A DNA stretch of 64,000 nucleotides from Collinsella sp. (GCA_019414445.1 DXMA01000002.1:62001-126000); one strand, 5' to 3'; positions 8,376 to 16,778 are shown, numbered from the stretch's first letter. Numbers and translations: made by a program. Notes: generated from the sequence alone by a model not told the origin.

Positions 8376-9593
8376 CTAGGTCGTACGGAGCATGTCCACC
8401 AAAACGGAGACGTTGGTCGTATCCGTATAGTAGCTGCGATTCACCTCGGGGCTGTGCCCGAAATACGCCGAGCGAATCAAATCGGGAACGCCTCTCTGCA
8501 TCCACTCGGTGTTGAGGGTCGCGCGCCAGACATGGGTCGAGACCTTATCGAGAAGGGGTATGTCCAAGGTGTCTGCCAACTCGTGATAGAGCTTCTTAAT
8601 GGCATGCTGCGCGTTGTTGATGTCCCACGCGCTGCCAGGAGCCGCGGGGGCGGGGAACAGCAGCGCGCCTGGTTCGGCCCCCGCTCTTTCCAGCCGCGCC
8701 CTCATGCGCTCGGCAACGCGCTCGTCAAGGATGGGGATGGTACGCCCACGATGGGTCTTTGACACCTCGGTCGTCACGGTGACACTAAGCAAGCCGTCCT
8801 TGTCCTCAACGTTCGCGCGGCTGAGCAGTCTCGCCTCGTTGATGCGAAGCCCCGTCACTGCCTGCAGCAGCGTGATCTCAACGACAGCGCGGCGCAGATT
8901 GCGCACATCCTCAACGGTATAGCGCCCTCTTTTCGGCGGATTTACATCATTGGGGTCAATCGCAAGCAGGTATTCGAGCACGCGCCCGCGCTCCTCCGGC
9001 GTGAGCGCCTGTCCGCCCGGAGCCTTGTTTGTCATGCGGCACTCAGGCAGGCGCGGCCTGAAGCTCTTGAGGGGGTTGTGGGCGATTACCTCGTCGCGTA
9101 CCAAAGGCTCAAGAACATATTTGCTCACCGTCTTTTGGCAATGCTTGGCGGTAGAGGTGCCGTGGCGCCTTGCCATCCCCTCCAAGATGCCTTCGAGGTT
9201 GCGCGGGCGAACCGCGTCCGCGATGCGAAAGCCCCCAAACGCCTCCGCCGCGAGATTGAGCACGTGGCAGTATTTATCCCGTGTTCGGGGTCGCAAGATG
9301 GAATCATCGGTGCGCTCGATTCCGGGGATTACCTCTTTGCGGATATAGTCGCGCATGCTCGACGAGCCCTTCCAAGGAGTGCTGCCCCCGCCTGTTGCGA
9401 GAATTTCCTCAGCTTGGGCATGAGCGCGGCGGCGCAGCTCGCCTTTGGTGCACTTCCCCTTGGTCGTCTTCTTGATGAGACGCCCGTTCAGCAAGCGCAT
9501 GCTCCACTGCATGCGATAGCCACCGTCGGGCGTCGGCGTAATCTTTGCGCGGTCAATGCTTGTCTCTCCAAGCTCAAGGGCGACGCGGGACAT
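8376..9593 (-). CDS. int: Tyrosine site-specific integrase
   Basis: 405 residues; an N-terminal arm-binding region (~1-70), a SAM-like core-binding domain (~80-190) and the catalytic domain (~200-400). All six catalytic positions are visible: Arg in GLRINEARLL (~250), Lys in EVSKTHRGRTIPI (~280), HVWR (~352), His in FGHS (~378) and Tyr in RSYYTDT (~388). GGAGGT stands 5 nt before the ATG. The gene reads towards the outer att copy 150 bp away and is preceded by the excisionase-like gene, the usual int-xis order. It is expected to catalyse recombination at the tRNA-fMet 3' end. Confidence 0.95.
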   Translation of the reverse strand: MSRVALELGETSIDRAKITPTPDGGYRMQWSMRLLNGRLIKKTTKGKCTKGELRRRAHAQAEEILATGGGSTPWKGSSSMRDYIRKEVIPGIERTDDSILRPRTRDKYCHVLNLAAEAFGGFRIADAVRPRNLEGILEGMARRHGTSTAKHCQKTVSKYVLEPLVRDEVIAHNPLKSFRPRLPECRMTNKAPGGQALTPEERGRVLEYLLAIDPNDVNPPKRGRYTVEDVRNLRRAVVEITLLQAVTGLRINEARLLSRANVEDKDGLLSVTVTTEVSKTHRGRTIPILDERVAERMRARLERAGAEPGALLFPAPAAPGSAWDINNAQHAIKKLYHELADTLDIPLLDKVSTHVWRATLNTEWMQRGVPDLIRSAYFGHSPEVNRSYYTDTTNVSVLVDMLRTT

Positions 9594-9619
9594 GTTTCAC
9601 CTCCCTTCCTTTGCGTCGC

Positions 9620-9844
9620 CTATCGGCGAGCATCTCCGCTCGCCTTTACCTGATGTTCGACAATCCAGTCCTGCACGTCGCTCACGCGATACATCACAGG
9701 GGAGCGCTTCTTGCCCAGGCGAATGTACGCAGGCCCTCGGCCCTTGCAGCGCCAGTTCGCGAGCGTGCGAGAGCTGATGCCCAGCACGAATGCGGCCTCT
9801 TTTGAGTCGATGAGAAAAATGGAATCGGTTTCGTTTGTAGCCAT
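9620..9844 (-). CDS. xis: Excisionase-like helix-turn-helix protein
   Basis: 74 residues: IDSKEAAFVLGISSRTLANWRCKGRGPAYIRLGKK...VMYRVSDVQDWIVEH, the winged MerR-like fold of recombination directionality factors and AlpA/Xis proteins. AGGAGG stands 5 nt before the ATG at 9844. A longer in-frame extension upstream is Cys/Arg-rich and lacks a ribosome site. It is 26 bp upstream of int and would favour excision or regulate int. Confidence 0.85.
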   Translation of the reverse strand: MATNETDSIFLIDSKEAAFVLGISSRTLANWRCKGRGPAYIRLGKKRSPVMYRVSDVQDWIVEHQVKASGDARR

Positions 9845-10877
9845 GACTGCCTCCTGGCAACAGGCACAGCCGCAATAGCGGCGTGCATCCTGGCCAGAAG
9901 GCGCTCCCATCGGATGCGATACGCACATCCGCGCTTCCTGACATGCGGGAATCGGCGAAACCCAATTCGCGCGTCCCGCGAGCCGACCTGCAGCGGTCTT
10001 TTGGCCTTGCCCAGCCCGAGCAGGGGTTTGGTGCATCGGACATGGCGTGGGGAGGCTCTGTTTCCCCGAGGCAGCCTCTTAAGGCGTCATGGGAGACGCC
10101 ACCTGCATCCAGTGGTTAGCGCTCCGAGAAGACGGAAGCGCCAGAGCACGAGGCCTCAAACGGCCTGATGACATCTTACCCCGCTGTGCCATTCTTGCCA
10201 AACGGGGAAAATGTCGCTTGATTTTAGGCACATCGCCCGGGAAGACCGATGCTGAGGGCAACGAGAGAGACGCGCCCGTTTTCACGCCGCGTTTTTCGGA
10301 AAACAGTTCCATAAAGTCACCATAAGCGGCAGGGCAAGCCCCGCACTTGCAACGCACGCTCGCACGCTCCTCATCCCGTCGTTGCATGATCGGGGCGACG
10401 CCGTTGCGGCCTCGCGGCAGTCTTGCGGCAGGGCTTTTCAGGCCCGAACTGCCATCCCAAACCCCCGCCCGCAGGCTCGCAACGCGGGACTGGCAACCCT
10501 GGCAGCCCCTCCCGCCACCGCAAAACGGGTAGCGGTGGAAGAAGACGTACACGAAAAGGCAGGGGACGGTCTTACCTGTGTCCATGTACTATTTAGGCTG
10601 CCAGGACTGCCAGCGCCCTCTCAGCCCCCATCGTCTCAGAAGGAAGGGCGGCAGGAAGTCGCCGCGCCGACCCCTGCCGCGCACCTGCCAAACCTGCCGT
10701 GCGCCACCTTCTCCGCCGCGGCGTCCTCACTTCACGAAAACAGCACACCGACTTTCCGCTCATTTATGAACAGAAAGCCCTTCTACCTGCGCTTTTGCAG
10801 ATAACGAGGTCTTCTCAGTCACCGAATGTCACGGTAAAACATTCTAAAAACACCGCGAAAGATTCGGAGGAGAAGCC
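9845..10877. other. One kilobase without a credible gene, candidate replication origin or control region
   Basis: Lies between divergent xis (minus) and the primase-helicase gene (plus). Frames on both strands at 10079-10585 and 10382-10804 have the Pro/Arg/Cys-rich composition of shadow translations and no ribosome site. The stretch is rich in GGCAG/CTGCC motifs. Divergent promoters and an origin for the Rep protein would be expected here. Confidence 0.5.
10491..10612. repeat. 17-bp inverted repeat pair in the putative origin region
   Basis: TGGCAACCCTGGCAGCC (10491-10507) and GGCTGCCAGGACTGCCA (10596-10612) match in 15 of 17 positions as inverted copies 88 bp apart. Each copy also contains a direct repeat of TGCCA. 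An additional local dyad, CCGCCACCGC / GCGGTGG, lies between them. A Rep or regulator binding role is inferred only from position. Confidence 0.5.
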
Positions 10878-12554
10878 ATGGGACAGACGTATAACGAGCT
10901 TATAAGAACCGTGACCGAAGACTATCTTGGGGACATCGACATGGACAGCATCCCGTCCCCAGAAACCATTGAGAATGAGCTGCTCCAAGCCACCAACAAC
11001 GCCATTGAGAGGTACAACCTCGGTCCTCGTGACGAAAATGCCCCAATCGGCGCAAAACTGAAGGACGCCTACCCCGACCAGAAGCCGCCGGGAGAGCGCC
11101 TCAAGAAGCTCAGGGAGCTTCTGCCCCTCCAGATTGCGCTTGCCATCAAGTGGCTCCACCACGCCAAGCTCATCTGCTGGGCGGCAGACGAGGGGGACGG
11201 AAACTACGACGTGGGCGTGTACCAGTCGGAGGGGGACGCCAAGGGCGTCTACGACACCAGAAGCGACAACCTCACGCGGCTTATCCGCCGCTATGACGCA
11301 ACGATCAGCAAACGCAACGTCGATGAGGTCGTTGCGATCTTGCGCGCGGTGTGCGAGGTGGTGTCCCCCTGCACCAAACCCGACCTCGTCGCCGTGAACA
11401 ACGGCCTGTACGACTATGGCAACAAGATTCTCATGGACTTCGACCCCGAGCTGGTGTTCACCTCCAAAATCGGGACGGACTTCGTGGAAGACGCCCCCAA
11501 TCCCGTCATCCGCAACAACGAGGACGGCACCGACTGGGACGTGGTGACGTGGATGGACGAGCTTTCCGACGACCCCAAGGTCGTGGAGCTTCTTTGGCAG
11601 GTTCTCGGTGCGGTCGTGCGCCCCAACGTCGACTGGAACAAGAGCGCGTGGCTGTACTCGACCCTCGGCAACAACGGCAAGGGGACGTTTTGCACCCTCG
11701 CCCGCAACCTCTGCGGCAAGGGGGCGTGGGCGTCCATCCCCATCAAGGCGTTCGGGGACGACTTCAAGCTCGAATCCCTCACGCGCGTCTCCGCCATCAT
11801 CACCGACGAGAACGACACGGGCACCTACCTGGACGATGCGGCGGCGCTCAAGTCCATCATCACGGGAGACCCGTTCTTGATGAACCGCAAGTTCAAAGAC
11901 CCGCGCTCGGTGAAGTTCCGAGGCTTCATGATTCAGTGCATCAACTCGCTGCCGAAGCTTCGCGACAAGTCGGAGTCTCTGTACCGCCGCCTTCTGGTGA
12001 TTCCCTTCGAGAAGCGCTTCGAGGGCTGCGAGCGCAAGTACATCAAGGGCGACTACCTGAACCGACCCGAAGTCCTCGAATACGTGCTCCACCGCATCCT
12101 CGCAAAGACCGATTACTACGAGCTTGACGCCCCCGAGGCGACGTGCAGGCTCCTTGCCGAGTATCGCGAGGTGAACGACCCCGTGCGCCAGTTCCTCGAC
12201 GACATCCTGCCGCAAGTCACTTGGGATTTGCTCCCCTGGCAGTTCCTCCACGACCTGTACCGTCACTGGTCGCGGCGCAACAACCCCTCGGGAAGGGTTC
12301 AGTCCAAGCAGGTCTTCGTCAAGGAGGTCAAGGCGCTCCTGCCCCAGCACGGCATCGGATGGAGCTCCACCCAAAACCCCGTCCGCGCCCCCTCAAAGAT
12401 GGGCTGGCCCGAACCGCTCATCTTGGAGTACGAAGTGACCGAGTGGATGAACAGAGCCTATTGCGGGTCCGACACCGACCGCCGGTGCATGCCCGCCAGC
12501 ATCAAGGAGCGATACGAGGGGCTGGTGCGAGACGTCCCGCAAGGCGAGCCGTAA
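10878..12554 (+). CDS. D5-type (P4-like) phage/plasmid DNA primase-helicase
   Basis: 558 residues. The C-terminal half is an SF3 helicase: Walker A LGNNGKGTF (~262), Walker B IITDEND (~309) and motif C IQCINSLPKL (~354), then arginine-rich YRRLLVIPF. The region ahead (~80-240) fits the D5_N helical domain, and the C-terminal ~110 residues look like a winged helix. No catalytic AEP or TOPRIM primase motifs are obvious in the N-terminus, so it may be helicase only. GGAGGAGAAG stands before the ATG. Such proteins start replication of phages, satellites and integrative plasmids at a nearby origin. Confidence 0.85.
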   Translation: MGQTYNELIRTVTEDYLGDIDMDSIPSPETIENELLQATNNAIERYNLGPRDENAPIGAKLKDAYPDQKPPGERLKKLRELLPLQIALAIKWLHHAKLICWAADEGDGNYDVGVYQSEGDAKGVYDTRSDNLTRLIRRYDATISKRNVDEVVAILRAVCEVVSPCTKPDLVAVNNGLYDYGNKILMDFDPELVFTSKIGTDFVEDAPNPVIRNNEDGTDWDVVTWMDELSDDPKVVELLWQVLGAVVRPNVDWNKSAWLYSTLGNNGKGTFCTLARNLCGKGAWASIPIKAFGDDFKLESLTRVSAIITDENDTGTYLDDAAALKSIITGDPFLMNRKFKDPRSVKFRGFMIQCINSLPKLRDKSESLYRRLLVIPFEKRFEGCERKYIKGDYLNRPEVLEYVLHRILAKTDYYELDAPEATCRLLAEYREVNDPVRQFLDDILPQVTWDLLPWQFLHDLYRHWSRRNNPSGRVQSKQVFVKEVKALLPQHGIGWSSTQNPVRAPSKMGWPEPLILEYEVTEWMNRAYCGSDTDRRCMPASIKERYEGLVRDVPQGEP

Positions 12555-12666
12555 GCCAACCCGCAGCCCGCTGAACCTCATGATGCAGGCCGCCGCGAAA
12601 GCGAAGCGATCTGCCCCGCACCGCAGGGGTAGTCGCTTCGATCACGGCGGCATCCACTGTCTCGAT

Positions 12667-12699
12667 AGGGACGGACGGCTTTTCGCCTCCGTCCCTTTT
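12667..12699 (+). terminator. Terminator of the primase-helicase gene
   Basis: 9-bp stem AGGGACGGA / TCCGTCCCT with a 12-nt loop, followed by CTTTTC on the plus strand, about 110 bp past the stop. Confidence 0.75.
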
Positions 12700-12754
12700 C
12701 ATGTGGCGCTCCGCCGGCACCCAAGCCCGCTGGCGTACGTCCTGAGACGGCATC

Positions 12755-12852
12755 TGCGAGCGCCTTGCGCTCGCAGCGTTTGCGACCCTAAGGTCGCATC
12801 GAGGGGGACTGTCGGCTATGCCGACCGCAGCGCACGCTGCGTCAGTCCCCCT
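12755..12852 (+). ncRNA. Cluster of perfect hairpins ending in a three-way junction
   Basis: In order: 9-bp stem at 12755-12763/12767-12775; 7-bp stem at 12781-12787/12792-12798; then a 10-bp stem AGGGGGACTG/CAGTCCCCCT (12802-12811/12843-12852) enclosing two further hairpins, 12812-12816/12820-12824 and 12826-12831/12836-12841. Every stem is perfect. A T-rich tract follows at 12857-12871. It could be a structured RNA, a single-strand replication origin or another folded DNA site; strand is assigned from the T tract only. Confidence 0.5.
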
Positions 12853-13102
12853 TATGCCCTTTTGCCTTTTTTGCCCCCGAAGCGTATAGCGGAGGGAGCC
12901 AAGGCGATTTCTCCTGATATATGGCGTGAAACGCCGTAGAAAACAAGGCGTGTTTCAGGGGTTGAATTTGTCGAAAATTGCGACAGTTGTAGAAAGCGCT
13001 TCGGCAAGCCCCATAAACGGGGCAATCTTCTCGGAGTTTTTCTACAAGTCCAGGCGTAAAGTGACGACGTGTAGAAAGTGCGTCTTGAGTGTCCGCGAAG
13101 CA

Positions 13103-13140
13103 AAAAATAAAGGGCGCAGCGATTGTTTCGCTGCGCCCTT
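13103..13140 (-). terminator. Terminator of the two small element genes
   Basis: Perfect 13-bp stem AAGGGCGCAGCGA (13110-13122) with its complement (13128-13140), 5-nt loop, followed on the minus strand by TATTTTTTG. It begins 11 bp past the stop at 13151. Confidence 0.85.
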
Positions 13141-13150
13141 CGGCGTCTTT

Positions 13151-13432
13151 TCAGTCGTAGATTGTCGGAGCGGGCACGAGCTGCCAAGCCGTGCCTAGAT
13201 GATTTACCCCAAGGACGTACAGGCCAAGCTCCTCGTCGTAGAACACCGGCTCGCCCGTGTGCCCCATGACAAACGACGGGTCCTGTATGATGTACCACTG
13301 GAAAATCTCCTCCCATGGCGCCCAGTCCCCACTTACAAGCTCAAGCGGGCGTTTTGCCATCTCGTTTGCGAGCACCATGTTCCCGCACGTCTCGGCGAGG
13401 TCGGCGTAGGTCTTGATGCCGTAGTCACTCAT
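13151..13432 (-). CDS. Small hypothetical protein of the element
   Basis: 93 residues, not recognised. The sequence is acidic and rich in aromatic residues (WAPWEEIFQWYIIQDPSF, VFYDEELGLYVLGVNHLG), with a beta-rich C-terminal half and no membrane segment. It overlaps the upstream gene by 8 bp, so translational coupling is likely, and it has its own terminator. Composition is normal for a real protein and unlike shadow frames. Confidence 0.7.
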   Translation of the reverse strand: MSDYGIKTYADLAETCGNMVLANEMAKRPLELVSGDWAPWEEIFQWYIIQDPSFVMGHTGEPVFYDEELGLYVLGVNHLGTAWQLVPAPTIYD

Positions 13433-13778
13433 CGCTTTTCCCCTCCGCTTCCCGCTCCTCGATTCGCTTGAGACATTCAGCCACGCAGTAGCGCATGGTG
13501 CGCAGGGCCTCGCAGTCGATGCTCTCCGCGAGCATGTCCCCGTCGAGGACGACCTCGCCCAGAGCGTTCACGAACCGCCACTCCATCACGTTGTCGATGC
13601 GCTTGAGCACGTCCTTCAGGGTGCCGCTGTCGCGCATAGGGGCGTTGCCGTCCACCTTCGCCATGCGCTCAAGCTCCTTGGCCTTCGCCGAGCAGATGCG
13701 GGCGGTGCGCCTGAGCACCTGCGCCCTCCACATGGCCTCCTCCTGGGGGCTGCTGGGTTCAAGACGCTCCCTGTCCAT
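13425..13778 (-). CDS. Small helical hypothetical protein of the element
   Basis: 117 residues, not recognised. It is predominantly helical and charged (RAQVLRRTARICSAKAKELERMAKV, DVLKRIDNVMEWRFV, LRTMRYCVAECLKRIEEREAEG), with a possible short coiled coil at both ends. AAGGAGG stands 6 nt before the ATG at 13778. First gene of a two-gene unit with the 93-residue protein. Confidence 0.7.
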   Translation of the reverse strand: MDRERLEPSSPQEEAMWRAQVLRRTARICSAKAKELERMAKVDGNAPMRDSGTLKDVLKRIDNVMEWRFVNALGEVVLDGDMLAESIDCEALRTMRYCVAECLKRIEEREAEGKSDE

Positions 13779-13847
13779 CGTGTACCTCCTTATCTCCGTT
13801 TCAGAGGCACCCGACGCCGCAGGCGTCTTTCACGCATGCCCATCCAA

Positions 13848-13999
13848 AGCCCAGCGAAAGACCTTCGAAAGACCTCCGCAGGGGCTCTGTTCGGGCAGGG
13901 GCGCGAAATGGGCTCAGCACAGCCCAGCGAAAGACCTTCGCAGGGGCTTTGTTCGGACAGGGGCGCGAAAAGGTCTCAGAACAGCCCACCGAAAGACCT
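13848..13999. repeat. Imperfect tandem repeats of 62-73 bp
   Basis: Unit 1 at 13848-13920, unit 2 at 13921-13982 and a partial third from 13983 all begin AGCCCAGCGAAAGACCT (third AGCCCACCG) and contain CGCAGGGGCT and GGGGCGCGAAA. Unit 1 carries an extra AAAGACCTC. They lie just upstream of the two small genes. Confidence 0.8.
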
Positions 14000-14066
14000 C
14001 GAAAAGCCCTTCAAAGGCCGGTGCGCTGTTGCTGATCCTGTTTCGCGGTATTCCGGAGCATCTGGG

Positions 14067-14108
14067 CAAAAAACAAGGGGAGCACCCGCTATGCGGATGC
14101 TCCCCTTG
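14067..14108 (-). terminator. Terminator of the surface-protein gene
   Basis: 11-bp perfect stem CAAGGGGAGCA (14074-14084) with TGCTCCCCTTG (14098-14108), followed on the minus strand by TTTTTTGCCC. Confidence 0.85.
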
Positions 14109-14178
14109 TTCGGGAAACGGACACGTGCCGTGACGGGCTACTGACGAGCACTCGCATTCCGCTTAGGCGGGAGCGGTG

Positions 14179-15312
14179 CTACTGGCGAGCACCACACGAA
14201 CTGCAATACACGTAGTCCACGTAGGTTTCGGTCGTGTAGGAACCATGGTCCTCCTTGTGGGAACCAATCTGAACCGTCTGAGTCTCGTAAACAGCCTCGG
14301 TACGATAGTTTTCAGGCACACCCTGCATAATCAACGCGCGGGCGTGGGCCTTGGCGTCGTTGATGTCGGTAGTGGCGTAGCCGTCATAAGAGAAGATGTA
14401 CTTGTTGCCTACGACAACCTGCTGAGTGCCGTAGTCGGGCACGTCGACCCAGTTGCTCACCCAGACCTGACGAGTAGCCGTGTGGTTTACCCAAGTGTGC
14501 GTGTGGGCGGGCTTGGAAGGCTGGCTGGACTGAGAAGGCTTGCTGGAAGCAGAGCCAGAGTTCGAAGAACCGTTGTTGGAAGGCTGGGAACCAGCGTTGC
14601 TGTCGGCCTTATTGCCGTCATTCTTGGCGGACGGCGTCGTCTGTGCAGGCTTGTCGTTGACATCGACGTCCTTGTCGGCGTCAGTCGCCTCCTGCTTGGT
14701 CTTGTCGCTCGCGTTCGGGTTCTTGGCGACGTTGCCGTCGAGCTTGTCGAGGATGCCAGTGCCGGCGTCACCCTTTAAAGTCTCGTCACCCTTCTTGATG
14801 GCGTCCTTGGTCTTGTTGACGATGTCCGCGAGCATGTCATCGGTGACCTTGTCGGCGGGAATCTGCGCCATAGGGCAGTTGACGGCAGGTGCGGTCTTCG
14901 CGTCGGCGTCGACGGTGATGTCGACGGGAGCGCCCGTGTCGTAGATGTCGAATGCGGAACCGTCGGAGTTGACGGGGCTGACGAAGCTCACGGTGTAGTC
15001 GCCCTCGGCGAGTTCGACCGTGGAAGTGCCCTTGTTGCCGTCGGCATCAGGGGTCACCGCGTGGTAGAAGTCCACGTCGTTGCCCTCGATATGGGCGATG
15101 GCGGGCGTGGAGTTCTCGTCCCAGCCGTGGTCGGCCGTGACGCTGAGGGTCACATCGACAGTTCTTGACTCCTGCTGTTCTGGTTGTTGCTCGGACGTTG
15201 CGAACGCTCCACTTGCCACGGCTATCGCAACAACGATCGCAACAACGATCGCAGCGGCTATCGCTGCGGCTTGGGGCTTATGCGAGCGCGCCCACTGGGA
15301 TAATCCGTTCAT
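14179..15312 (-). CDS. Element-encoded secreted or membrane-anchored low-complexity protein
   Basis: 377 residues. A long N-terminal hydrophobic segment (~15-40, AAAIAAAIVVAIVVAIAV) serves as a signal anchor. Then follow a beta-rich domain (~50-140) resembling an Ig-like or transthyretin-like module, a helical charged stretch, a Ser/Asn/Pro/Lys-rich linker (~235-290), and a C-terminal domain beginning HTHTWVNHTATRQVWV and ending CSSCGARQ. That C-terminal form recurs in surface and phage-related proteins of gut Firmicutes and Actinobacteria; its function is not established to my knowledge. GGGGAT stands 5 nt before the ATG. Together with the next gene it looks like cargo acting at the host cell surface. 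Confidence 0.75.
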   Translation of the reverse strand: MNGLSQWARSHKPQAAAIAAAIVVAIVVAIAVASGAFATSEQQPEQQESRTVDVTLSVTADHGWDENSTPAIAHIEGNDVDFYHAVTPDADGNKGTSTVELAEGDYTVSFVSPVNSDGSAFDIYDTGAPVDITVDADAKTAPAVNCPMAQIPADKVTDDMLADIVNKTKDAIKKGDETLKGDAGTGILDKLDGNVAKNPNASDKTKQEATDADKDVDVNDKPAQTTPSAKNDGNKADSNAGSQPSNNGSSNSGSASSKPSQSSQPSKPAHTHTWVNHTATRQVWVSNWVDVPDYGTQQVVVGNKYIFSYDGYATTDINDAKAHARALIMQGVPENYRTEAVYETQTVQIGSHKEDHGSYTTETYVDYVYCSSCGARQ

Positions 15313-15375
15313 TATCCATCCCCTTTTCTTTCATGGTGGTTTCGAGTTGCCTCGTTATGTCAACCGCGTCATTAC

Positions 15376-16173
15376 TTAGCGCTTTCCCATCGCGCGAGCC
15401 ATCCAGTCGAGGTTGCCGCTCGCACTGGCGGTGTTCGCGTTTATCTGCTGAGCCTGATTGAGAATCTGCCCCTGCATGAACAGGTTGCCTATTTGCAGCA
15501 TGTTGCCGATGCGCTGCTGGTTGAGAATCTGCTGCTGGCCCGCTTCCATGCGGCGCTGGTGCATCTCGGTCTCGTAGAGGTTGACCATCTCCTGTACGGT
15601 GGTGGCGCGATGGTTGCGCACGGCAGCAAGGAAGAAATCCACGGCTTCGATGCTGTCGTAATCCATGGGGTACCACGGGGCGACCTGCGAAGCCCATTGC
15701 TGCTGTACGGCGAAAATCTCCTGCTTGGTTTGCTCGATGCTCTGGGCTAGGGCCTGGTTGTTGGCTTCAACTCGTTGGTTGCTTTGGTCAATCGCGGCAT
15801 TTCTCTGGGAGCGGCTTTTGTCCGCCGTCTTCGCTATGACCTTGTATAGAATCGCACCGATGATAGCTGAGACGATGAGGTTCACGATATTCCAGACCGC
15901 CAATTGAAGCTCCGTGCCTCCCATCGAGAAGAACGGAAGGGTAGGGAGATACGTTATCACCTTAAGTGGCGTGCTCGTGATAAGCGTGAACGCGATAAGG
16001 AAGCCCCCGATTGCATAGAGAACAGGGTGCCTTTTAGTCTTCTTTTCCGTCTTGGCGGCAAACTGAGTGGTGAGCTGGTTGATGCGTTGCTGAAGACTGA
16101 CCACGCGGTGCATCAGGTTATGAGCGATTGTGATACCCGATAGCAGGTTTTCCTGCTCGTTCATTGGCGTCAT
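15376..16173 (-). CDS. Element-encoded membrane protein with coiled coil
   Basis: 265 residues, not recognised. A short cytosolic N-terminus with heptad-like LQQRINQLTTQF, two membrane segments (~48-68 HPVLYAIGGFLIAFTLIT and ~90-115 WNIVNLIVSAIIGAILY), then a Gln/Asn-rich coiled coil (~120-170) and a Gln/Met-rich tail. AGGAGG stands 7 nt before the ATG at 16173. It is 63 bp upstream of the secreted protein gene and on the same strand, so they are probably co-transcribed. Confidence 0.75.
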   Translation of the reverse strand: MTPMNEQENLLSGITIAHNLMHRVVSLQQRINQLTTQFAAKTEKKTKRHPVLYAIGGFLIAFTLITSTPLKVITYLPTLPFFSMGGTELQLAVWNIVNLIVSAIIGAILYKVIAKTADKSRSQRNAAIDQSNQRVEANNQALAQSIEQTKQEIFAVQQQWASQVAPWYPMDYDSIEAVDFFLAAVRNHRATTVQEMVNLYETEMHQRRMEAGQQQILNQQRIGNMLQIGNLFMQGQILNQAQQINANTASASGNLDWMARAMGKR

Positions 16174-16338
16174 CGCATTACCTCCTGTTTTTTTGACTCA
16201 CTAACGCTCTCGCCTCGTTCGTAAGAATGAGGTCTCAAACATTAACTGCATGCATGAAATACAGCCTTTCCAGTTTATTATATTTGAGGCTAATCGCCCA
16301 TACGATTCAAGGCAACTTGATTTTGACGGGCGGTTAAA

Positions 16339-16674
16339 ATGAAATACTTCGACATAGGACAGCGCATCAGGCGTTACCGCAAAGCCTGCGGGCTGTCGCA
16401 GGAGGCGCTCGCGCAAAAAGTTGGAATATCGGTAACGCACATGAGCCACATCGAAACGGGCAACACCAAGCTGAGCTTGCCCGTGCTCGCAAAGATTGCA
16501 GAGGAGCTGTCGGTAGGCACCGACGCTTTGCTCAGTGACGCCCCAAAACCCGACAAGGCGAAGCTTTCCGCCGGGGTGCAGGAGATTCTTGATTCATTCG
16601 AGATTGACGAGTTGCCCGTTGCGGTTGAGGTGCTCCGAGCGCTCAGAGATAGCCTGGCGAAACGCAGGGTCTAA
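16339..16674 (+). CDS. XRE-family transcriptional regulator of the element
   Basis: 111 residues with a Cro/CI-type helix-turn-helix at ~7-62 (IGQRIRRYRKACGLSQEALAQKVGISVTHMSHIETGNTKLSLPVLAKIAEEL) and a short C-terminal helix-rich part. It is divergent from the membrane protein gene with 165 bp between, a usual place for operators. It is the natural candidate for the element's lysogeny-like switch. The ribosome site is weak (GGGCGG). Confidence 0.9.
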   Translation: MKYFDIGQRIRRYRKACGLSQEALAQKVGISVTHMSHIETGNTKLSLPVLAKIAEELSVGTDALLSDAPKPDKAKLSAGVQEILDSFEIDELPVAVEVLRALRDSLAKRRV

Positions 16675-16683
16675 GGCTTTTTT

Positions 16684-16711
16684 CGCTCATACATATTACC
16701 ATACAGATTAC
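16684..16711. repeat. 28-bp direct repeat at the tRNA end of the element
   Basis: Exact copy of 8339-8366 in the same direction, 67 bp inside the inner att copy. Candidate integrase or excisionase arm site. Confidence 0.7.
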
Positions 16712-16737
16712 TTTGGGCATTTTTGCCCCAAGGCAAC

Positions 16738-16772
16738 GAAAAAGCCCTGAACCGTTTTACCAGTTCAGGGCT
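16738..16772 (-). terminator. Element-borne terminator for tRNA-fMet
   Basis: Perfect 10-bp stem AGCCCTGAAC (16743-16752) with GTTCAGGGCT (16763-16772), followed on the minus strand by TTTTTCG. It sits 7 bp past the tRNA 3' end, inside the element, and replaces the original terminator now at 8147-8178. Confidence 0.85.
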
Positions 16773-16778
16773 GAAATT

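Larger units (their letters stand above)
12555..13102. other. Non-genic, strongly structured stretch after the primase-helicase gene
   Basis: Holds the terminator at 12667-12699, the hairpin cluster at 12755-12852 (both listed) and about 240 bp of AT-richer DNA in which no gene is supported. A plus-strand frame at 12580-12939 crosses both structures and has no ribosome site. Confidence 0.55.

Noticed and set aside
10079..10585. Minus-strand 168-codon frame in the element
   Set aside because: Cys/Arg/Gly-rich, no ribosome site, no recognisable domain, and it overlaps equally poor plus-strand frames; treated as non-coding.
12580..12939. Plus-strand 119-codon frame after the primase-helicase
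   Set aside because: It runs through a terminator and the hairpin cluster and has biased Arg/Pro/Cys content.
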